A stretch of DNA of 64,000 nt, taken from assembly GCF_901709675.1 (NCBI RefSeq), contig NC_051099.1, positions 6,014,001 to 6,078,000 on the forward strand, given 5' to 3'. Made by a program: the position numbers and the translations under genes. The notes below the pieces were generated by a model. The model worked only from the letters and a program-made list of their open reading frames with translations, was not told the origin of the DNA and made no database searches. Source of the DNA: Syngnathus acus. Lineage: Eukaryota; Chordata; Actinopteri; Syngnathiformes; Syngnathidae. Below are positions 50,801-64,000 of the stretch, piece by piece. Numbering within the stretch: position 1 is the first letter of the stretch; each line of letters opens with the position of its first letter.

Positions 50801-52100
50801 CGATACCATAACACCCGATACCACTTGACTAGTGCGCCATATATTACACTGGTATCATATATATATATATATATATATTTATAACCTGACATGTTGGCTC
50901 CGGCCATGATTCCAGTGCAGCTGGTGAACATAACGGCGAACACGGTGGCGAACGACATGACCGAGTTGGTGCTGTAGTCCAACGAGTAACCAGCTGCGGG
51001 GCAAGAGTGTGAGACGCGCATGTCAACATTTGAAAAGAGTAAAACACCTTCAAATACTCACAGCCCAGGTTGTTCTTTAGCGTTGTCACGTTAAAGCTTG
51101 TGTAGCTAGCGTTGTAACGTCGCGTCTGATTGTCAGGCCCCGTGTGACTGATGACAAAATCCAGAGGCTTAACGGCCAAAGCGCTGATGAAGATGGACAG
51201 CAGCGATACGCTGACCAGCAGCAGGATGCCGAAGGCCATCCGGGAGTAGATGTGGGCGCCCACCAGACACACCAGCAGACACAGCAGGAGGACCGCCGAA
51301 GAGTAGAGCACAGTGTACCAGTAGCCTTGAGGGAGCACGCGCAAGCCTTCGGACATGGACGTTTCTGAAAAGAAAACAAGAATGCAAAGGCTCTTCAACG
51401 ATACGTGTAAATCCTTTCAAATGTTACAGATAACTGAAAAATAATAAGCCATGGCCAAAATAACAACACAAATCCTACCGGCATCCACGCCAAACACATC
51501 AAGAATAGCCTCCACCAAACCAAGAACGTATTCTCCACACGCAAAGACTTTTGCTAAGAAGAACATCAAGCCAATACTGCCTCCGAACTCAGGGCCCAGC
51601 GATCGACTGATCATGTCTGATGAATGGAGTCAAGCTTTTTGAGACACAAGAGGCTCGGCACAGAAATACAATTTGAAGAAAGAAGGATACAGTAGGCGCC
51701 GCCCCCCTGTATGGCCCCGTTGGTGGAAATTGCGCAGATGGATAGGATGGTGAGCGCGATGATGAAGTAGGCAACCATCACCATCAGAAGGCCTTGGAGG
51801 AGCCCGGCGTGGCCAACAACAAAACCTAAAAAGAGGAGCTCAAGTCAACCAAAGTACACACAAATATTGCCGCTGAGGTTTTCGCAGCTCACCCGTTCTC
51901 AGAAACAACACGATGCTGAACATGGAGAGGATGGTCGGCACCATCACGCCGAAAAACGTGTTGAGCTTTCGGGGCTCTTTACTCGGCATCGCTGACGTGG
52001 CGTCAGGGGGCGTGTCCGGTACGGTGCCGCATGTCGCCGCCGCCGCCATGGTCATACCGCACACCCCTGAAGAGACGAGGGGGGTGCGCTCGTTTGACAT
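47832..52100 (-). CDS. slc12a9: Solute carrier family 12 member 9 (cation-chloride cotransporter-interacting protein)
   Basis: Thirteen coding exons on the minus strand: 52100-51893, 51825-51691, 51616-51479, 51364-51062, 50993-50886, 50730-50619, 50535-50378, 50287-50205, 50135-50011, 49835-49643, 49582-49408, 48895-48749 and 48673-47832. They total 2727 nt, 908 codons plus stop (human 914). The start is MSNERTPL. Motifs include [95 protein letters not shown] and the terminal [10 protein letters not shown], all typical of SLC12A9. Twelve or so hydrophobic segments precede a long cytosolic C-terminal domain. The loop near [11 protein letters not shown] carries N-glycosylation sequons. The family member is a divergent CCC protein that modulates NKCC1-type carriers and has been linked to lysosomal ammonium/chloride handling. 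All phases agree. Confidence 0.97.
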
Positions 52101-52867
52101 GCTCGCTTCCTCACTTGGCCCTGTGGAACAGAAATCAGTTCGATGAAAATAAGCAAGAATCCAGATTTTGAAAACAAATAATGTTAAGAGCATCTTGTGG
52201 AGGCTGCTAACTTAGACATGTGAAAACTAGTTTATGAAGAATGTGCCACACCACTGGCACAATATTCCTTACGTATCATCTGCTTGTCATTTTCTAACAT
52301 TGGACCACAATACTACATGATACATTTAACAAAAAAAAGTTTTGTATAATGTGATCTAGTTTCCTTAAAATTACTGACCCACAGTTTGTCACATGTTCAG
52401 TGCTTCCCGAAAAAGACAATCAGTTACATTATGACCACTCCGTGACTTATTACATATGATTAGGCTCATTTGAGCATGTTTAAATGCACGTAATATGTCA
52501 TTTTATTCAACTAAAATGTTCATGTCTTCAAAGTGTCGGATTAAGAAAGTTAACTAACTAACTAACATCCTGTGACAGTCACCTGATTTTAAAATGCATT
52601 TGACAAGTCATGTTACTCCTTCACAATCAATTTGATCCACATTTTGTTCTTATTTCCAGCCTGGGTGGACAGCAGAAAGTATTTGCTTCCATGAAGCGCA
52701 GCCAAGATGAAACAATTCCACACTCGCATGAATGGCCAGCCAGCCTGTGATATTTGTGACGCGTTGCGCTAATAAAGAAAAACTGCTCACACCTCAGCTT
52801 GGTATTTGGAGCCAGCTGACTCACAGCTTCGTGTCTCGTTTGACATTAAAAGAGCTTGGCGGTGTGT

Positions 52868-52897
52868 ATTTCTTTCTTTCTTTCTTTCTTCCTTTTT
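52868..52897. repeat. (TTTC)n microsatellite
   Basis: About six TTTC units in slc12a9 intron 1, followed at 52919 by a poly(C) run. Confidence 0.85.
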
Positions 52898-53853
52898 TTG
52901 ATGTGATGCAATGCAAGCCCCCCCCCCCCCCTACCCCCTCAATTGCTCAAGCAGCAACTGTAATGACACCAGACATGAAACTTCTCTTCTACTTGAATTT
53001 TTTTGACATCATTCAAATAGTAAAGCAGGCCTGGAGTAAAGTCTCTCCTGGTTTGTTCTTCATATTTTGGGGGCCCAGTATGCAGACTTTACCATTTATA
53101 GAATCATATGCATCATTTTATAAAAGGTCCTTGCCTTAGGTCACCTACATGAGAGAAGCATTCAGAGAAAGAAAGAAATAAAGCACACATACAAGGGTTT
53201 CATGTGATAAGTACTAATTATATCTGAGCTTTTAATTGGCCCAAAGCTAAAGAGGAGTAATTAGCTAAGTATCTTTATTTTGTTGGGACAATGGTCCCCC
53301 ACTTTTTAAATCACATGATGACATCATTATTCTGTGATGGACCCAGAATTGGGAACCACTGTTGTCGTGGCACAGAAGTGAGTCATAGAAAACATGCCAA
53401 AGTGGGATGCAACTATTTTCATGCACGGTAGTTACTGATATTGATTTGTAAAAGTTTAAATTGTTTGTATTGTTGCTGATGCTAAAAATAAAGATGCCGT
53501 CCAGATGTTGATACAAAGCACCTACAGAGGCCATCTGGTGGTCCCTCTGCCTTAGTTTGTAGCGCGTTCAAGTACAGTATCGATTCTTTCACATTTACGC
53601 AGAACGGTGGCGGATTCGAACGCTAAAAAGTTGACATTTGAAGAGGAATTGCGAGTAGTGCTCCCTTGCTAGTGTTGTTATGGAGTCAGGAAGTGAAAGC
53701 AGCTCGGCGGCACACCGCGTAAAATCATTCAAACCCGAAACAAAACTGCATCATCAAAAAGTGACATTGAAACGTCCACAATGGAAGTACATTTGGGCTC
53801 GTGCAAGCGAGCATTGACCAGCTTAATTCCTCGGCGAGGATTCTCAGACTTAC

Positions 53854-54100
53854 CGCGACCGTCCCTGGGTAAACAGTAGCCCACTTCCGGCGTGTAAACG
53901 TCCACGTTTTGTGTCCGCCTTAGGTCCACTTGGCGCTGGCTGTTGCCGTCCCGGGCCGGTGATCGGCGCCGAGCTGAGAGCTGGGGCCTGTGCAGGAAGA
54001 TGCCCAATAACAACACGGCGGCATGACACGCCTGGTTGCTCGAAACTGTCACGAGAGAGGGGAAAACAGACCATGTGACTAACTAAAGGGGTGGGAGAAC
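53854..54100 (-). other. Probable 5' untranslated exon of slc12a9
   Basis: On the minus strand a consensus donor GTAAGT begins at 53853. Splicing to the acceptor before 52120 (tgttccacag) gives a 20-base leader ahead of the ATG. The exon is GC-rich, unlike the DNA around it. The frame is open through this exon into MSNERT, but no in-frame ATG is present upstream before a stop, so it is treated as untranslated. Confidence 0.55.
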
Positions 54101-55580
54101 GCCTCCACTTTTTTAAAGCCTCAAAACAAGAGCGACGCTACTTTTCAACGTTAGCCACGCCCCTCCCTTTACGTCCTAACCAGAACACACACGCAAACGT
54201 ATTTCATTATTCACCCTAACCATACAGAAATATTTATTTATTATATTGTATATATATATATCATATTTACTTATTTTATTAATTTATTACAACACAGTAA
54301 AAATAAATTCGTATGTGTTAAGTTGCATATGTTTCGCACACCAGGGGGCGTTGTTGTAAAGCTCAAATAGAAGATTGCAAGGGCTCTACTGGTCACATGA
54401 TAAGGTACAGTAGCATGGCCAAATGCAGCCCTCGGCAAAACCTGCCCAGCGGGCCGCAAAGGGCCCACTCTGATCTTGAATATCACGTAAAAAACTGGGT
54501 GGCTTGAAACAAAGGCGCTCTATGCTGAGTTATTTAACTATGGAAGACCATTAAAAAAAATAACTAGATCTCTGAAATGTCATCCAAATTCCTCCAATAT
54601 GACACCTACCATATGATAAACCAGTAGAGGAAAATGCAGATTAAAACTTTGTTAGTTCATGTGCTTGTACTGGAATAAAAACTAGAACAGTTACAGTTAG
54701 AGGCAATTAACCCCAGTGGGCCCGGGCAGCTGATGTGACCACAAATTGAAGTCTGTCTGGAAGGCCATTTACTGTATATGTATTACAGCATTATCCTGAT
54801 TTTCAAACGGGAAATAACATTTAAAGGGTGTGTCAAACATGCAGTTGTTGGTTGAATATTTGCAGATCCCTTTGCTGCGCAGCGGCTTAACCTCGTGATA
54901 TCTGCCCGCTCCCTTATAATTAGAAAGAGAGAAAGAAAGAAAAAAAACTACTCGCAAAAACGACACGGCTGATTATTGCCTGGTCGGAAACAAACAAAAA
55001 ACATGGTTTTGTTATCTCATTACGAGACGCTTTTTGCAGGTTTGCTTTTCTATTGTACATTAGTCGAGTGATGAAGGGGAAGGAGGGGTGAGGGGGTGCG
55101 AAGAGGAGGGAGGAGGAGGAGGAGGAAACCACTGAGAGAGGAAGGAAATGAAGATCACGTCACGAAGAGCAAAATCGGAGTAAAAAAAACGAGCGAGTGC
55201 TATTTGACGCTCCTTGGCTTGACGCGAGCGTGAACCGGAGTGGAGCTTATCTATAACCAACATGTTGACGTGGACTTGTTCGGCGTGAAAAAGGGGGAAA
55301 AACCGCTACGCAACAGCTGTAGATTTTTTTTGCTCTCTTTTTTTCTTGTGTGGAAATGTGTGAAGACCTCCTCCTCTTCCTCCTCCGTGTGCCTGCCCAC
55401 TGACGCCTCTTCGTGTGCATCTTTCTCTGCATATTTCCTTTTTTTAGGACATATATAAAGCAACGCGAGAGAAAATAGTTCTTGTTAAAACAGCGGGATA
55501 TCTATATATATTTAAATTGATTCATTAAAGGGAGTTGGCTTTTTCCACGACAATCAGAGGAGCATCGGTGGAATTAACAG
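54100..55580. promoter_or_regulatory. Shared promoter interval and 5' untranslated exon of gnb2
   Basis: slc12a9 reads leftward from about 54.1 kb and gnb2 rightward. GC-rich sequence around 55.06-55.25 kb and a good donor (aattaacag|GTAGCC) after 55580 suggest the gnb2 first, non-coding exon ends there. The middle part (54.2-54.9 kb) is AT-rich. The exact start sites cannot be read. Confidence 0.45.
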
Positions 55581-55637
55581 GTAGCCACAAATCATTAAAG
55601 TGCATAGGCCAGTTTTCAATGTGTAAGATGGCTGGGT

Positions 55638-55682
55638 GATGATGATGATGATGACGACGACGACGATGATGATGATGGTGCT
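55638..55682. repeat. (GAT/GAC)n microsatellite
   Basis: Trinucleotide run of about 14 units of GAT with four GAC in the middle, in gnb2 intron 1. Confidence 0.9.
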
Positions 55683-56899
55683 CTAACCATCTGCATTGAA
55701 AAACATCTTGTTGCTATGACTGCCTCCATAGGCCTGTTGTCCATTTTGAATGAAGTGTGGAGCATTCTCCCTCTTCCCGTGCTTTCCGTTTTGCTTTCGT
55801 GTTGACTGTGGCAAGAATCTGGGCCTCACTATCCCTGACATTACACTTCATGTTCGCTGTGGGCTCTCCTCCAGCTGCAGATGTAACCATGGTGTGCAAG
55901 TCAAAGGGGTGGGGCAGCGTGCTCTTAGCTAAAAAAAAAATGCCCTGAGCGGATCATGCATCCATACAAAGATGCCAATAGTAAAAAAAAAAGAAGATAT
56001 GTTAAAAACGGGTCATTTTGTCCTCCATTAGATGTTTGCTAGGCCTCATTTTGGTAACTGCACATCTCAGCTCTTCAATGCTTACACAAGCAGAGGTGTC
56101 AGGTGGTGACACACGTTTTTGGAATCTATTATTGGTGGTCTATAGTTTCAATTTCTGTCAAGAATTGAAGCCACATCATTGATTCAAATATGCAATTCTC
56201 AGTGTATTGTGGTGACCCCGGTTGGCCTCAAGTAAATTTATGATTTAAATCCACCTCCATTCCAAGATAGATTAACCTTGATAGTTAATAATAGTGCATC
56301 CCGGCTTGGTACACAAGTGTAACAGGTCCCCTCGGCTTTTGTGGGAGTGGTCCCTCAGCATCTTCTGCCTGCTAGTGATGCTCACTGGCTCTGTGGCATC
56401 TTAATCTGTGCAGGCACCGTTGTAAACAGATTACAGGGTTTATCCTCACTAGTAGTTAGAGATTTAAAAAAAAAAAAAAGCATGGTTTTATTTTTTTTAA
56501 TCTAATATCCAGATCAGGGATGAGGAAAGCCAATCATTAGATGAACCACTCACCAGACACTTTGTTAGTTACACATAATGAAATCCAATATATAAATCTA
56601 TATGATAAATTCTGCCTTTGCAAATATAACATGTTTGTCAGAGAGGTTTTAATCGATTTTAATCTAATATTTTCGTTGTCTCATTTAAGTGGGTGATGCT
56701 TGACAGTTCTACATCACTCGATAACCTTTTGTTATTATATAGGTATAGTATTATTTTTATATATAGAGCTCCTATTTATAGACTCTACAGGTATACCTAA
56801 TTGGGTGTCCGGGCAGCCAAATTACGTATTTAAATGCAGAAAGGTTTACACACAAAACAAGTTATTGCCTCTGCACTACTCCACTGCAGTTGTCTATAG

Positions 56900-57226
56900 A
56901 GCAATGGTTCTCAAACATTTTTTCACCAAGTACAGCCTAAAAATAAATGTGGGTCTAAAGTACCTCCATCATGACTAACATTAAAACACAGGCGCATAGT
57001 AGAGCTAGTAAGTGTTCATCAAAAACAAGATTTTATTCCTAGAAAGTATGTTTTATATTATACTGTGCTTAAACACAGGTAGAAAAAAAACTGAATGATT
57101 CAAATAAAATATATCTTGAAACTGCAATGCAAAAGAATTGATCTAAAAAGTGAAATACAACTGAATGGTAGGTGGTGTTGACTCACCACTAGAGGGAGCC
57201 TGTGCACCACTTTTGAGAATCCCTGC
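56900..57226. mobile_element. hAT-type MITE
   Basis: The left end caatggttctcaaacatttt and the inverted right end cagggattctcaaaagtggt form imperfect terminal inverted repeats of a class common in vertebrates (TGGTTCTCAAAC type). The inside contains agtaca and agagggagcc but no coding frame. It lies in gnb2 intron 1, about 100 bases before the coding exon. Confidence 0.65.
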
Positions 57227-57352
57227 CATATATTATTATACATGCATTGGATATCATTCAACTGTGCAAGTGTACCTGATGTTGTATCCAGCGATTGGAC
57301 TCTTATGTTCTTCTTCTCCAACTAACAGGCCGCATCGAGACCAAATTCCAAA

Positions 57353-62310
<4,958 letters not shown>

Positions 62311-64000
62311 GAACGGGGTCTTTTTTGAAGCACTGTTGGTGCAAATATATTTGTGTCATACTTGCACAATGGTTTTTATTATGTTTTAAAGGTCATTGAA
62401 TGTGGATGACCTAAATTTTGATAGGCTGCTTTTGGAAGTCAGATGTTTATAGGCACAATGCTCAGAGCTATGGTAGAATACAAAAGCCTTAAGAGTACAG
62501 TAGAAAAACTGAATACCAAGGAAACGAAAATTGATCAAAAACAAATACAGTACCACAGGGTTCATTTTGGCACTATTGTAGCTCATTCGGCATTTTTCAT
62601 TTTTAAACTAAAAGCATAGAATTTGCTTCAACGCATCTCGAATCTAAGCAGTGGTACTTTATCAACACGGTGGATTGTAGTGCCGCTTTGTGGCGAAATA
62701 CGGCAATGCACTCTGCCACAAATGATCAACCCGGTCTCTAGTGGTTTAACCCCATTGTCATAAGCAAGAATGAGATTTTATTCCGAAAAAATCAATTTAA
62801 TAAGCCACTGTAACATGCAGTTTGAACTAACAGTACTCTTAGAACATTTTAAAAAGTACTTTTCCATTAAAGTGTATTGCGAGTAAATTCAAAGCTAAAT
62901 ACAACTGAACTGTATTTGGACAGTGCTTCTTTGTTCACATACCTGAGAGGGAGCCCACAGTAGAATCACAGCCGGACATTTTAAGTCAGAGTTTCCCAAC
63001 CTTCAGTCAGCCAAAAGCACAAATCTCCAAATCACTTTTTTCAACGCAGGCTAATTGAACCTTCTGCCATCTAGATTCTAGATGAAGAACAAATATTTGT
63101 ATGTCACAGTTAGTTGCTGCCATAGATAAACAAAGATTCATTAATTGCAGTAAACGAATGATGAAAGCAATTAAGACCTTTCCCGGACACACTGGTTGGG
63201 AATTGCAGATTGAGTGAATCAAAAGCATGACAAACCAAATACATTTCCGTAAAGAGTACAGTTCAATAAGATTAGACAAATGTGAGATGAAGAGATTTTT
63301 ATTCTGTATCAGACATGAACACAATCTTTTTAAAGTTTTAAAGAGCTTATGAAATACACTCTTCTCACAAATAAGAAACACCTGCAAACTAAAACACTGC
63401 AATGTTTACCGAAATTAAAAAAAACTAAACATTGAGTCTAATGTTCAAAGGTCTCGAGTTTTGGGGCTGTACTGTTATTGATTTGCTTCACAAGCTCCTG
63501 TACAGTCGATGCCTTCATCCACTTCTCTATTCTGTTTAATTCATAAAGGCAATTGTGGGATTTCGTTCAAGATTGAGCATCACAGTTACTGATTGTGAAA
63601 AGCTAACACAGAAAAGCCAGAATCGCCCAAAAAAAAAAAAAAAAAGCCCTGTAAAGCAAACCAAAAGGTAAAATGAGAGAGTGACTCACCAAGCAGCCAA
63701 TGTTTTGGCTGCCAAAATGAACTGAAGCCAAACTGGGATGAATCAATCAAATGCTTGTATTGCTTTTTGCTCACACACTTAAGTGCATCCCCGACCTTCT
63801 CAATGTCACCCTGCGATGTGAGGTTTTGGAGGCTCTTGGAATGAAACTGAAGCAACATGACCAACCAGTAGTATCACTGAAGCAATAAATGAACATTTTA
63901 AAAATATATATATATCATACTTTCAATCGAATGATCAACATGAAGTTAGATTTCTTCTTTGGGAAATGAATTATTGAAAACATTCAGGTTTCACTTTAAA
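62311..64000. other. AT-rich stretch at the right edge
   Basis: No recognisable exon. A 92-codon open frame on the minus strand (63586-63864) has no family motif and no convincing splice sites. A probable MITE lies inside. Confidence 0.4.
62987..63206. mobile_element. Probable hAT-type MITE (TTCCCAACC ends)
   Basis: The left end cagagtttcccaacc and the inverted right end gcaattcccaaccagtgtg are imperfect inverted repeats of the CAGTGGTTCCCAACC type. The inside is AT-rich without a coding frame. Confidence 0.55.

Noticed and set aside
53854-54052. N-terminal extension of Slc12a9 by about 73 residues
   Set aside because: The frame is open across the 5' exon and joins MSNERT in phase, but it has no in-frame ATG before an upstream stop; MSNERT aligns with the normal family start.
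63586-63864. 92-codon minus-strand frame near the right edge
   Set aside because: No known motif and no clear splice sites; could be the end of a gene outside the window but cannot be supported.

Overview
This is a piece of a vertebrate nuclear genome, almost certainly a ray-finned (teleost) fish. All five genes have spliced, vertebrate-type coding regions with GT-AG introns. The non-coding DNA is full of simple-sequence repeats, tRNA-derived SINEs and hAT-like elements of kinds common in fish. There is no prokaryotic gene organisation, CRISPR array or tRNA gene.

Layout. (1) 1-904, + strand: the 3' half of a four-and-a-half-LIM gene (fhl1-like), cut by the left edge. (2) 1837-3894, - strand, convergent with fhl1: an adenosine-deaminase-domain gene of the ADAD family (adad2-like), whose deaminase fold has lost catalytic residues. 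(3) About 4.5-21.9 kb: a gene-free stretch with microsatellites, one decayed LINE reverse-transcriptase fragment and several copies of an unnamed dispersed repeat. (4) 23332-38967, + strand: cpeb4, complete, ten coding exons, 748 codons, including the 51-nt and 24-nt alternative exons known from mammals; its long AT-rich 3' UTR runs to about 43.08 kb. (5) 43129-46986: a hAT-like element apparently inserted into a SINE and carrying ten tandem copies of a ~235-bp unit, eight of which contain a nearly perfect 39-bp-arm hairpin. (6) 47832-52100, - strand: slc12a9, complete, 13 coding exons, 908 codons. (7) 57353-60900, + strand: gnb2, complete, nine coding exons, exactly 340 codons, followed by a ~560-bp CA repeat in its 3' UTR. 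slc12a9 and gnb2 are divergently transcribed; their human counterparts both lie in 7q22.

The genes do not form one pathway: a LIM scaffold, a germ-cell RNA-binding pseudo-deaminase, a translational regulator, a cation-chloride-cotransporter relative and a G-protein beta subunit. The most unusual structure is the hairpin satellite at 43.7-46.0 kb. I did not find a clearly new protein system. Exon boundaries come from reading splice sites and phase by eye; the three complete genes each sum to a whole number of codons, whereas adad2-like has one junction I could not reconcile.
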